Assembly: GCA_947574055.1 (NCBI GenBank)
Contig: CANPIC010000014.1
Coordinates: 1-58,705, forward strand
Source: an uncultured bacterium
Lineage (GTDB): Bacteria; Bacillota; Clostridia; Lachnospirales; Lachnospiraceae
Length of the DNA stretch: 58,705 nucleotides
Direction: 5' to 3'
A program made the translations under genes and the position numbers. The notes beneath the pieces are model-generated. The model made no database searches. It was given only the letters and a program-made list of their open reading frames with translations, and was not told where the DNA came from. Within the stretch, counting starts at the first letter, position 1; the number at the start of each line of letters is the position of its first letter. Shown one piece after another: positions 25,038-33,583 of the stretch.

Positions 25038-26348
25038 ATGGATTTATCCAGATATGACAAGGCAAAAGAGAAAGTTTATTACAGAAAGCTGGGAAAAGTC
25101 CTGAATGTAGTGGGACTGACTATCGAATCCGCAGGGCCGGATGCCAAATTGGCAGATATCTGTTACATACATCCCGAAGGCAGCAATGGGCCGGGGATTA
25201 TGGCCGAAGTGGTAGGATTCAAAGACGGCAGGACACTTTTGATGCCTTATGAGAATACGGAAGGCATAGGCACCGGTAATATTGTGGAGAATACAGGAGA
25301 GTCTTTGCGGGTACATGTGGGAGAGTTCCTGCTGGGTAAGTCTCTGGACGGTCTGGGCAGACCGGTGAAGGATGATTTTAGGATTCCGCCGGAATCGCCT
25401 ACGTATCCGGTGGAATCGCCGCCTCCGGATCCTCTTACGCGGGCTATTATTGATACGCCGCTTCCCCTTGGTGTCAAGGCGGTGGATGGGCTGATCACGG
25501 TAGGTGCGGGACAGAGAATCGGGATTTTTGCCGGTTCCGGTGTGGGAAAATCCACTTTGATGGGTATGTTTGCCAGAAATACAAAGGCAGAGGTCAATGT
25601 GATTGCATTGATCGGAGAGCGGGGAAGAGAAGTAAGGGAATTTATTGAGCGGGATCTGGGGGAAGAAGGAATGCGCCGTTCCGTTGTGGTGGTGGCGACT
25701 TCGGATAAACCTGCGTTGGAGAGGAATAAGGCTGCAAAGACGGCGACAGCCATTGCAGAGTATTTCAGAGATCAGGGCAGGGATGTACTTCTTATGATGG
25801 ATTCCCTGACCCGTTTTTGTATGGCGCAAAGAGAGATTGGCCTGGCTACGGGGGAACCGCCTGTGACCAGAGGATATCCGCCCAGTGTATATTCGGAATT
25901 GCCCAAACTGCTGGAACGGGCGGGCAGGGCAGCGAGAGGTTCTATCACCGGACTTTATACCGTATTGGTAGATGGTGATGATTTCAATGAACCCATTACC
26001 GATACGGCCCGCAGTATTCTGGACGGCCATATTATGCTGAACCGCAAACTGGCGCACCGCAATCATTATCCTGCAGTGGATATTCTGCAGAGTATTTCCC
26101 GGTGCATGAGTCAGGTGACGGAAAAAGAACATAAAAAAGCGGCAGGAAAGTTAAAAAATGTTCTCGCCACTTACAATGAAGCGGAAGATTTGATCAATAT
26201 CGGCGCTTATCGCAAAGGCAGCAATCCGAATATTGATTATGCCATCGAAAAGATAGATGCCTCCAACGCCTTTCTGATGCAGGATGTGGACAGCAGGTTT
26301 ACCTATGAAGAGACAGTGGCGATGCTGGAAGACCTGTTTAAAGGATAA
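25038..26348 (+). CDS. fliI: Flagellum-specific export ATPase FliI
   Basis: Hexameric F1-beta-like ATPase that energises unfolding and delivery of export substrates. The 436-residue protein has Walker A in FAGSGVGKSTLM (GSGVGKS at 166-172), LIGERGREVREF, LLMMDSLTRFCMAQREIG as Walker B, and the family end region with NIGAYRKGSNPNID. It lies 2 bp after fliH and 6 bp before fliJ, the normal FliH-FliI-FliJ module. Confidence 0.98.
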   Translation: MDLSRYDKAKEKVYYRKLGKVLNVVGLTIESAGPDAKLADICYIHPEGSNGPGIMAEVVGFKDGRTLLMPYENTEGIGTGNIVENTGESLRVHVGEFLLGKSLDGLGRPVKDDFRIPPESPTYPVESPPPDPLTRAIIDTPLPLGVKAVDGLITVGAGQRIGIFAGSGVGKSTLMGMFARNTKAEVNVIALIGERGREVREFIERDLGEEGMRRSVVVVATSDKPALERNKAAKTATAIAEYFRDQGRDVLLMMDSLTRFCMAQREIGLATGEPPVTRGYPPSVYSELPKLLERAGRAARGSITGLYTVLVDGDDFNEPITDTARSILDGHIMLNRKLAHRNHYPAVDILQSISRCMSQVTEKEHKKAAGKLKNVLATYNEAEDLINIGAYRKGSNPNIDYAIEKIDASNAFLMQDVDSRFTYEETVAMLEDLFKG

Positions 26349-26354
26349 AATCGG

Positions 26355-26822
26355 ATGTCAAAGTTTGTATACCGGATGCAGAGTATCCTGAATATCAAAG
26401 AAAAGCTGGAAGAACAGGCCAGGATGGATTTTGGTCTGGCAATGATGCGGCTGCGGGAAGAGGAAGAAAAACTGGAGCATTTGCAGGCGAGAAAGGCGGA
26501 CTATGAAGAGGCGGCAAGAGCTTCCCTGAAAGCCGCGCTGCGTATCCGGACCATGCGGGAGAACAAAGAAGCCATTTTGCGGATGGATGAATACATAGAG
26601 ATACAGCGCCGCGAGATCGAAAAGGCTGAAAAAAAGGTGGAGCAGGAGAGGCAGAAACTGCAGGAAGCCATTCAGGAGCGGAAGATACAGGAGAAGCTGA
26701 GGGAGAATGCTTTTGATCTCTTTATGCAGGAAGAAAAGGCAAGAGAAAGCCGGGAGATTGACGAACTGACCAGTTATACCTACGGGCAGAAAAAGACAGA
26801 AGAAGTTCTGGCGCAGGTATAG
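26355..26822 (+). CDS. fliJ: Flagellar export chaperone FliJ
   Basis: Coiled-coil protein of 155 residues, charged and almost wholly helical, that sits in the FliI ring and helps couple export to the proton motive force. Recognised by size, the start FVYRMQSILNIKEKLEEQA typical of FliJ, and position between fliI and ylxF. Sequence conservation in this family is low, so context carries weight. Confidence 0.93.
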   Translation: MSKFVYRMQSILNIKEKLEEQARMDFGLAMMRLREEEEKLEHLQARKADYEEAARASLKAALRIRTMRENKEAILRMDEYIEIQRREIEKAEKKVEQERQKLQEAIQERKIQEKLRENAFDLFMQEEKARESREIDELTSYTYGQKKTEEVLAQV

Positions 26823-26844
26823 ACAGTGAAAATATGATTCAGGG

Positions 26845-26889
26845 ATGCAAAATCCTGTCGCTGCAGGCGACTTTTACCAGATTTTGCAT
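26845..26889. repeat. Nested hairpin between fliJ and ylxF
   Basis: ATGCAAAATC (26845-26854) pairs perfectly with GATTTTGCAT (26880-26889), and inside it GTCGC (26857-26861) pairs with GCGAC (26867-26871). It directly abuts copy 2 of the GTAACAG palindrome. The inner stem followed by CTTTT may give weak termination; an mRNA processing or stability role inside the operon is also possible. Confidence 0.5.
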
Positions 26890-26918
26890 GTAACAGAGCA
26901 GATATTCTAAACTGTTAC
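26890..26918. repeat. Dispersed palindrome, copy 2
   Basis: GTAACAG (26890-26896), 15-nt loop, CTGTTAC (26912-26918), 24 bp before ylxF. Arms are identical to copy 1 at 5412-5440 and the spacing is the same, while the loop differs more. Confidence 0.6.
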
Positions 26919-26942
26919 GGATAAGGAGCGGCGGGCAATAGT

Positions 26943-27848
26943 ATGGCAAAGAAAGATAAGATTCAGGATACGGAAACAGAAAATACAGGAGAAGCAAAAG
27001 ATAAAAAGAGTCTCAAGGAAGAGAAGAAACGACTGAAGGCGGAGCAGAAAGCGCAGAAAAAAGAGGCAAAACGCCGCGCCAGAGAACTGGATGCCCAGGA
27101 AGAAGAACTGGATGAGGAATCGGAGGGCAGTTCTGCCCCTATTGTACTTGTTACTTTTATCATTGTGGTTATCTGGATCGCTATACTGGCGCTGCTGATC
27201 AAGCTGGATGTGGGCGGATTCGGTTCCACTGTTTTGCGGCCTATTCTGGGAAACGTGCCGGTGATCAACAAGATACTGCCGGCAGAAAAGATGCCGCAGT
27301 CCGGCAGTGGTGACACTGAGGGAGAAGAAGAATATTATGGCTATAAGGATCTGAAAGATGCAGTGGAGCAGATCAAGCGTCTGGAACTGGAACTGGAAAA
27401 TGCCCAGTCGGGCAATTCCAGTACGGAAAAGCGGATTCAGGAACTGGAGGCAGAGATCGCACGCCTGAAGACCTTTGAAGATAATCAGATTGCCTTTGAA
27501 AATATTAAAAATGAATTTTATAATGAGGTGGTTTACGCTGACAAGGGGCCGGGGGCGGATGCCTATCTCAAATATTATGAGTCGATGAATCCGGCTACAG
27601 CGGAATTGATCTATAAACAGGTGGTGGCCCAGGAGCAGGTGGACTCCAAAGTAAAAGATTATGCCACCGCATATTCGGAGATGAAACCCAAAGAAGCAGC
27701 GGCTATCTTTGAGGCGATGCAGGATGATCTGGAACTGGCGGCCAAGATTTTAAATACGATGAGTGCCGAAGACAGGGGAAAGATACTGGGTGTGATGGAT
27801 CAGGAAGTGGCAGCAAGGCTGACCAAGATCATGGACCCGGATTCCTGA
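26943..27848 (+). CDS. ylxF: YlxF-like protein with MgtE-N-type domain
   Basis: Flagellar-operon protein of 301 residues at the ylxF position, between fliJ and fliK. A highly charged N-terminal part (about 1-60) precedes one membrane helix (about 66-88), a coiled coil (about 135-175) and a C-terminal domain with the repeated pattern seen in the MgtE N-terminal domain (YATAYSEMKPKEAAAIFEAM, ILNTMSAEDRGKILGVMD). Relatives with this layout include MotE/FlbB-type motor-associated proteins that act at the stator, so a motor-assembly role is plausible. The ribosome binding site is GGAGCGG. Confidence 0.85.
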   Translation: MAKKDKIQDTETENTGEAKDKKSLKEEKKRLKAEQKAQKKEAKRRARELDAQEEELDEESEGSSAPIVLVTFIIVVIWIAILALLIKLDVGGFGSTVLRPILGNVPVINKILPAEKMPQSGSGDTEGEEEYYGYKDLKDAVEQIKRLELELENAQSGNSSTEKRIQELEAEIARLKTFEDNQIAFENIKNEFYNEVVYADKGPGADAYLKYYESMNPATAELIYKQVVAQEQVDSKVKDYATAYSEMKPKEAAAIFEAMQDDLELAAKILNTMSAEDRGKILGVMDQEVAARLTKIMDPDS

Positions 27849-28071
27849 GCCTTTTGCGCGATGGATGCTTTGCGGATTCTTAATTTTCCGGATCCATGTG
27901 TCGATATATGATATAGTTCCAGAAAGAGGTTTTCGGATCATTTTTTCCCGCGGACAATGCATCAGAGTGATATTTGTGTATGGTTCGTAAAGGGATTGGA
28001 TGATAGATGCCGACTGTTTTGTCAGGTCAGTACTTGCCAGTGCATGTTCTGACCATGCGGGCAGGGGGCAG

Positions 28072-28099
28072 GTAACATTCGGTTTATCTGAACTGTTAC
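28072..28099. repeat. Dispersed palindrome, copy 3
   Basis: GTAACA (28072-28077) and CTGTTAC (28093-28099) enclose a 15-nt loop sharing TCGG and CTGAA with copy 1. It lies 31 bp before fliK. The 281-bp gap from 27849 to 28129 otherwise holds a GGTCAG/CTGACC inverted repeat (28025-28030 with 28049-28054) and no convincing gene. Confidence 0.55.
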
Positions 28100-28129
28100 G
28101 CAATAGTTTAAGCAGAAAGGAGGAAGAGG

Positions 28130-29548
28130 ATGACAGGTACGAGTGTAACACAGGCGGCAGGCTTGTTTCCGGGGAATGCGGGTATGAATGTATCCGGAGT
28201 ACAGAACGGAAACAGGGGAGATGGATTTTCTCAGATTATGAGCCGCACAACAAAAGACACCGCCGGCCAGATGGAGGGCTATCAGCAGAATGATAAGACA
28301 GCCGCAGCCAAAGCACCGGTCAAGGTTGACCATAGCAAGATCAGGGAGACCGGAGCACAGGAAGACGGCAAAACGGATGCGGTGGAAAATACGCAGGATG
28401 GCAAAGAGGCGGAAGTCACGGAGGAAACGCAACAGGCAGTGGAAGATGCCGTTTCGGAAGTAAAAGATGCCATAGAAGAGGAACTGGGTATCTCCGAAGA
28501 GGAACTGGAAGGGATCATGAGTGAACTGGGCCTTACCTGGATGGATCTGCTGCAACCGGAGAATATACAGGATATTGTGATTGCTGCAGCCGGTGGCGGT
28601 GACAGTTTGAGTATCCTGACAGATGAAAGTCTGTATCAGAGCGTACAAATGCTTACGGACATGGTGGAACAGACTGTGGAAGGGTTGCAGGAGGAACTGG
28701 GGCTGGATGATGGTGACTTTGCGGAATTGCTTTTGCAGATGGAAGAGATGGTACCTGAGGTGATGGAAGAGGGGATGACAGAGAATACCGATGAGATTCC
28801 TGTGATCGTTTCAACCAAAGAGTCACAGGAGACGCTTTCAGGGACAGAGGAAGAAGAGAGCACTGCTGCCGCTGATCCGAATACCACAATTACAGAAAAG
28901 GCTGACGGAGCCGGAGAACGTGTGCATGCAGAGGCAGGGACCACAGAAAAGACGTCTGACAGAAGAGAGGATACCGGAGCAGGACAGGAACAGAACAATC
29001 ATTTCCTGCAGGGATTTACAAGACCCGGGGTGGATTTTCTGCGTGAGAATGAGATGATGAAGCCGGCGGAGATTCCTTTTGAAGCAGTGGATACGCAGGA
29101 AGTGATGGAACAGATCACAGAATATGTGAAGCTGGAAGCAAAGCCGGACATGACTGAAATGGAACTGCGGCTGCATCCGGAATCGCTGGGAACCCTGCAT
29201 ATTCATCTGACGGCCAAAGAAGGTGTGGTTACCGCACAATTTACGGCTGAGAATGAGGCAGTGAAGGCTGTTCTGGAAGCACAGGCGGTTCAGTTAAAGG
29301 AAAACCTGAATCAGCAGGGAGTCAAAGTGGAGGCGGTGGAAGTGACCATTGCGAGCCATGGTTTTGACCGGAGTTTTGCGGAGAATGGCGGTGACGATTC
29401 CCGCTATGGAGAACCCAAGAAAAGAGGAACCCGCAGGATTCAGTTAAGCGATGATGTTTCCCTGGATGAGATGGAACTTTCGGAAGAAGAACGTATTGCG
29501 GCGGAAATGATGGAACAAAACGGCAATACGGTGGACTATATGGCATAA
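28130..29548 (+). CDS. fliK: Flagellar hook-length control protein FliK
   Basis: Molecular ruler that sets hook length and switches export specificity. The 472-residue protein has a long, acidic, variable N-terminal region (about 1-320, rich in Glu, Thr, Ala) and the conserved C-terminal domain at about 335-410 (MELRLHPESLGTLHIHL, TAQFTAENEAVKAVLEAQ). The Asp/Glu-rich make-up is usual for exported ruler segments. The ribosome binding site AAAGGAGG is strong. Confidence 0.93.
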   Translation: MTGTSVTQAAGLFPGNAGMNVSGVQNGNRGDGFSQIMSRTTKDTAGQMEGYQQNDKTAAAKAPVKVDHSKIRETGAQEDGKTDAVENTQDGKEAEVTEETQQAVEDAVSEVKDAIEEELGISEEELEGIMSELGLTWMDLLQPENIQDIVIAAAGGGDSLSILTDESLYQSVQMLTDMVEQTVEGLQEELGLDDGDFAELLLQMEEMVPEVMEEGMTENTDEIPVIVSTKESQETLSGTEEEESTAAADPNTTITEKADGAGERVHAEAGTTEKTSDRREDTGAGQEQNNHFLQGFTRPGVDFLRENEMMKPAEIPFEAVDTQEVMEQITEYVKLEAKPDMTEMELRLHPESLGTLHIHLTAKEGVVTAQFTAENEAVKAVLEAQAVQLKENLNQQGVKVEAVEVTIASHGFDRSFAENGGDDSRYGEPKKRGTRRIQLSDDVSLDEMELSEEERIAAEMMEQNGNTVDYMA

Positions 29549-29560
29549 AGGAGGGATTTT

Positions 29561-30577
29561 ATGAGTCTGGTGGCACCGGTAAAAAACGGTCAGGTAATAG
29601 ACACAAGAGCGGCAGAAGAAGAGCAGAAAAAGTCTGAGAAATCGGGCGGCAATCTTGATAAAGATGCTTTTTTGCAGCTTCTGGTGGCGCAGATGAAATA
29701 TCAGGATCCGTTGGAACCTACTTCCAACACAGAGTATATTTCTCAGCTGGCTACTTTCTCCAGTCTGGAGGAAATGCAGAATATGACTTCTGCTATGAAC
29801 TTGCAGAGGGCGTCCAATCTGGTAGGCCAGGAGGTATATATCAAGGTAACAGATCCCACGACAGGAAATGTGGGGTATGAGCATGGCAAGGTGAATTTTG
29901 TTTCCTATCAGAATGGTAAAGCATATGTCAATGTAAACGGCGAAGACTATCCGCTGGATAATGTACAGAGTATTTATGATCCGGAATATTCGGTGGCATA
30001 TGATATGGCATATGAATGGACAGTGGGACTGAACAGACTGCCTAATCTTTCCAAAGTGACTCTTTCTGACAAGGATGATATCATGAAGCTGAAAGACACC
30101 TTTGACAAGATGACCGATTATCAGAAGAGTTTCCTGACAGAGGAAAACAAGAAGAAACTGGAGAGTTATGTCAACCAGATCGAGCTTTTGATCAAGGCCA
30201 AAGAAGAGTTGGATGATAAGCTAAACGGAGCGGACAAAGAGGACGAAGACGACAAGGTCGAGGGAGCCGACGGTGACAAGACTGAGGATACCGATAAGAC
30301 CGAAGGGGATGGCAGCGACAAGACCGAGGGCACTGATAAGACCGAAGGAAGCGGCAGTGACAAAACCGAAGGGGCTGATAAGACCGAAGGAAGCGGCAGC
30401 AATAAGACAGAGGGCACTGAGAAGACGGAAGAGACTGGCAAAAACGGAGAATCTGTCACAGAACAGGCGGCCGGGACCAGTCAGGCAGAAAATGCGGCGC
30501 AGGCAGGGATGACTGCGGAAACAGACACTCCCACTGAAGCGGGCGAAGAAAACGCCGGTATTGCAGAGGAACCGTAA
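29561..30577 (+). CDS. flgD: Flagellar hook capping protein FlgD, long acidic tail
   Basis: Cap protein on which hook subunits assemble. Residues 29-85 carry the conserved FlgD core (LDKDAFLQLLVAQMKYQDPL, NTEYISQLATFSSLEEMQNM). A second domain runs to about 160. Beyond it is a helical part (about 165-222) and then a 110-residue low-complexity tail built from a 14-residue DKTEG-type repeat and a Glu/Ala/Thr end. The tail is extra compared with most FlgD proteins. The ribosome binding site is AAAGGAGGG. Confidence 0.93.
   Translation: MSLVAPVKNGQVIDTRAAEEEQKKSEKSGGNLDKDAFLQLLVAQMKYQDPLEPTSNTEYISQLATFSSLEEMQNMTSAMNLQRASNLVGQEVYIKVTDPTTGNVGYEHGKVNFVSYQNGKAYVNVNGEDYPLDNVQSIYDPEYSVAYDMAYEWTVGLNRLPNLSKVTLSDKDDIMKLKDTFDKMTDYQKSFLTEENKKKLESYVNQIELLIKAKEELDDKLNGADKEDEDDKVEGADGDKTEDTDKTEGDGSDKTEGTDKTEGSGSDKTEGADKTEGSGSNKTEGTEKTEETGKNGESVTEQAAGTSQAENAAQAGMTAETDTPTEAGEENAGIAEEP
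30293..30436. repeat. 42-bp tandem repeat in flgD
   Basis: Units at 30293-30334, 30335-30376 and 30377-30418 plus a partial to 30436 encode DKTEG(D/S)GS(D/N)KTEG(T/A), 14 residues each. The period stays in frame, so gain or loss of a unit would keep the reading frame. Confidence 0.85.
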
Positions 30578-30622
30578 AGCCGCAGATAACAGCCAAAACT
30601 GAGACGAAAAGGAGTAAGAGCA

Positions 30623-31024
30623 GTGAAAATACAGGACAGCCAATATCTTTCCGCACTGCAGATAGCAAAACAGTTTCCGGCTCAGAAGGGTTCCGCTCAG
30701 CAGGCGGTTTCACAGGCGCAGGAGAATTCATTCCAGGATATACTGGCCAGGAAAACGGGACAGAGTCAGGGAACACTGAAATTTTCCAAGCATGCGGCAA
30801 GCAGGCTGGCAGACAGAAATATCAGGCTTACAGACGAGCAGATGGGTCGTCTGAGCGACGGAACGCAGAAAGCCGATGCGAAAGGAATCAGAGAATCGCT
30901 GGTGATCGTGGATGAACTGGCATTTATCGTCAATATACCAAACCGGACGGTGGTGACAGCCATGGATCAGACGCAGGCGCAGGAGAATATATTTACCAAT
31001 ATAGACGGTGCCGTGATTATGTAG
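30623..31024 (+). CDS. Flagellar operon protein (TIGR02530-like)
   Basis: Small protein of 133 residues found in the flgD-flgE interval of many Firmicute motility operons; its role is not established. Conserved-looking features are KFSKHAASRLADRNIRLTDEQ (about 53-73) and NIPNRTVVTAMD near the end, as in the family of uncharacterised flagellar-operon proteins. The GTG start follows AAAGGAG. No signal peptide is seen. Confidence 0.85.
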   Translation: MKIQDSQYLSALQIAKQFPAQKGSAQQAVSQAQENSFQDILARKTGQSQGTLKFSKHAASRLADRNIRLTDEQMGRLSDGTQKADAKGIRESLVIVDELAFIVNIPNRTVVTAMDQTQAQENIFTNIDGAVIM

Positions 31025-31105
31025 CCGGACCTTACGGAGGCAAAAGTTCCCGAATGACAGAAGGAACAAGACGGTACCAGGTAAGAGTAGGAGGTCATAA
31101 AGACT

Positions 31106-33184
31106 ATGATGAGATCAATGTTTTCTGGTGTGGCAGGACTGAAAACACACCAGGTCAAGATGGACGTAATCGGTAATAACATTGCCAATGTCAATACAAC
31201 GGCATATAAATCCAGTTCCATCAATTTCAGCGAACTTCTGTATCAGACCACATCCAGGGCGTCCGGCCCCAACGCCACGACAGGGCGTGCCGGTGTTAAT
31301 GCCAAGCAGATTGGTCTGGGCGTACAGTCTGCAGCCATCAGCAATGCCATTACAACGGGTGGTGCGACACAAAATACAGGCAATCCGTTTGATATCAAGA
31401 TCAACGGCGACGCTTTCTTTATTGTGAACGGCGGCGGCAGCAACTATTTCACAAGAGACGGTTCCTTTTATGTAGATGCGGCGGGAAATCTGGCTATGTC
31501 TGCCAACGGCTACAATGTTATGGGCTGGGGAGTGGATGAGGCTACGCAGACGATTAAGAAAGATACCGTACAGGCGCTTCGTATTATGAATGCGGCCAAT
31601 ATGACGTATCCTCCGGAAGCTACCACTGAAGCATATGTGGATGGTATTCTGGATAAGAATGAACCGGATGCCTCCACGGAAGCCGGCAAGACCATGAATC
31701 TGAGTTTCTTTGATGCGCTGGGGTACGCTTACACAGCTAAATTTGCCATCAAAGAGACAACGACTAAGGGTGAGTATACAGTGGAATTGAGTGATATTCA
31801 GGACTCCACCGGGAAATCCCTGAAGGATGTGTATGGGGTGACCAGTATCCAGGACATTGCCAATTTTGGGCAGGGTGACAGCTATACCACGACGATACTG
31901 ATGAATCCCATCTCGGGTGTTCACTATTCCCCTGGTGATGGTACAGCAGCCAACCCTCCCAAATATACGAAAGAGAAGCCGGCCTCGGAAATCCTGGGTG
32001 ATTATAAAGACAAGGCATTGAGCGGCCTGAAATATTCGCCGGTTACGGATGCCACCGGTGCTACACCGTTGCCTGATCCGACAGAATTTAAGGCCGGAGA
32101 TAAAATCTTTATGACGGCGAATGAGACGTTGTCAAAGAGTGATATGGAAAATCTCTATGGGCTGATTTATGTAGAGCAGACAACAGATGCAGCCGGCAAT
32201 GTGAATCCGGCCCATTATTATACGGAAATCAAAGATCCCACGACCGGTGCCGTAACAAAGAAGTATCTGTATCCGGATGGGGTTACGCCGCCCGCCGGAA
32301 TCGCTGCGACAACAGTTCAGGACTGGGCAGATGCTTTAAAAGTACCTGCAGCGGAACTGAGCAATATTACAATGGCCGCTGACGGCGCCGTGTCATTCCG
32401 GCATACGGCAGAGTTTACGGTGGCAAACGGTCAGGAAGGGGTTTATACCGGCGGCGCCTTTACGACGACCATCACGCAGAATGAAGCATATGGCCTTGAT
32501 CCTGACAAGACTTATGAGTTCGTAGTGGCAGAGAACGGCCGTGCGCAGATTACGGAACGTACCGAATACACGGGTCTGCTCCTGAAGTTCAATACCGATA
32601 CCGGTAAGTTTGAATCCATCGGCGGCGGGACCAATGCCAATGCCACACTGGACTTCAACGCCATGGTCACCACCCGTCTGGGAACTACCGAGTCGCTTGC
32701 CAACTTCTCCGACATCAATATCAACTGGAGCAATACCACATGGTATGACAATGGCGGGGCATCCACGATCACCTCACAGTCCGGTACGGAAGACAAAGGC
32801 CTTGGCGCAGGGCGTAAACTAGGTAATATGTCCGGTATTTCCATTCAGAATAACGGTGAAGTCTATGCCACATATGATAACGGCATGACGAAGCTGGTGG
32901 GGCAGATTGCAGTTGCCAAGTTTGCCAATGCGGCAGGTTTGGAAAAGGCCGGGGATAACCTGTATCAGGCGACGCTGAACTCCGGCGAGTTCGATGGTAT
33001 CGGTGTGGATATTACGGCAGACGGTACAGGCAGCATGACAACAGGCGCTCTGGAAATGAGTAATGTGGACCTTTCTTCGGAATTTACCCATATGATCACG
33101 ACCCAGAGAGGGTTCCAGGCCAACAGCCGTATCATCACAGTATCGGATACACTGCTGGAGGAACTGGTTAATCTGAAACGTTAA
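31106..33184 (+). CDS. flgE: Flagellar hook protein FlgE, enlarged
   Basis: Subunit of the hook, the universal joint of the flagellum. The N-terminus has FSGVAGLKTHQVKMDVIGNN and IANVNTTAYKSSS and the C-terminus FTHMITTQRGFQANSRIITV, the two coiled halves of the D0 domain. At 692 residues it is larger than the roughly 400-residue hook proteins of enterobacteria, the extra part being a variable surface region at about 180-560. ATG codons occur at 31106 and 31109; AGGAGG (31089-31094) serves either. Confidence 0.95.
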   Translation: MMRSMFSGVAGLKTHQVKMDVIGNNIANVNTTAYKSSSINFSELLYQTTSRASGPNATTGRAGVNAKQIGLGVQSAAISNAITTGGATQNTGNPFDIKINGDAFFIVNGGGSNYFTRDGSFYVDAAGNLAMSANGYNVMGWGVDEATQTIKKDTVQALRIMNAANMTYPPEATTEAYVDGILDKNEPDASTEAGKTMNLSFFDALGYAYTAKFAIKETTTKGEYTVELSDIQDSTGKSLKDVYGVTSIQDIANFGQGDSYTTTILMNPISGVHYSPGDGTAANPPKYTKEKPASEILGDYKDKALSGLKYSPVTDATGATPLPDPTEFKAGDKIFMTANETLSKSDMENLYGLIYVEQTTDAAGNVNPAHYYTEIKDPTTGAVTKKYLYPDGVTPPAGIAATTVQDWADALKVPAAELSNITMAADGAVSFRHTAEFTVANGQEGVYTGGAFTTTITQNEAYGLDPDKTYEFVVAENGRAQITERTEYTGLLLKFNTDTGKFESIGGGTNANATLDFNAMVTTRLGTTESLANFSDININWSNTTWYDNGGASTITSQSGTEDKGLGAGRKLGNMSGISIQNNGEVYATYDNGMTKLVGQIAVAKFANAAGLEKAGDNLYQATLNSGEFDGIGVDITADGTGSMTTGALEMSNVDLSSEFTHMITTQRGFQANSRIITVSDTLLEELVNLKR

Positions 33185-33307
33185 AGTGATAGCTTAGCCC
33201 GTATCAGATGCTTTGCAGCATGATGCAGGCAGAGACAGCCGGGCGGTAAAAAAATGAGACAGTTATATCAGGGAAAAAGTGTTAGTGTGATATAAAGAAG
33301 TCAGTGA

Positions 33308-33344
33308 GACAGGGAACCTTGAGCCATCTCATCGTTTCCCTGTC
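33308..33344. repeat. Hairpin between flgE and flbD
   Basis: GACAGGGAA (33308-33316) pairs perfectly with TTCCCTGTC (33336-33344) around a 19-nt centre. No T run follows directly. It lies in the 189-bp flgE-flbD gap and may mark an RNA-processing or partial attenuation site that lowers expression of the downstream motor genes relative to the hook genes. The rest of the gap shows nothing clear. Confidence 0.45.
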
Positions 33345-33373
33345 ATTTGCTGTTTTCGTAAGGGGAGAAGGGT

Positions 33374-33559
33374 ATGATAGAGCTGACAAAGCTAAACGGC
33401 CAGAAAGTACTGGTCAACTGTGACCTGATCGAACTGGTAGAAGAGACACCGGATACAGTTGTCTCCTTTACCACGGGGAAAAAAATAATTGTAAAAGAAA
33501 GTAGACAAGAAGTGAAAAATTTAGTAAAATCGTATAGAAAGGATATTTTTGCAGATTAG
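33374..33559 (+). CDS. flbD: FlbD/SwrD-family flagellar protein
   Basis: Short protein of 61 residues, matching the FlbD family (MIELTKLNGQKVLVNCDLIE at the start and a Lys-rich end). The B. subtilis relative SwrD raises flagellar power, apparently by favouring stator action. It lies directly before motA, consistent with such a role. The ribosome binding site is AAGGGGAGAAGG. Confidence 0.93.
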   Translation: MIELTKLNGQKVLVNCDLIELVEETPDTVVSFTTGKKIIVKESRQEVKNLVKSYRKDIFAD

Positions 33560-33583
33560 CGCAGAAATAGAAAGGTGAAGATC

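Noticed and set aside
27988..28016. SigD-like element TAAA...GCCGACTG before fliK
   Set aside because: Spacing is 17 bp rather than about 15 and the -10 part differs from GCCGATAT at two positions; chance match is likely.
28025..28054. GGTCAG/CTGACC inverted repeat in the ylxF-fliK gap
   Set aside because: Only 6 bp with an 18-nt centre and no T run; not enough to call an element.
33262..33296. Possible internal promoter before flbD (GTGATATAAAG)
   Set aside because: The -10-like sequence has no convincing -35 partner.
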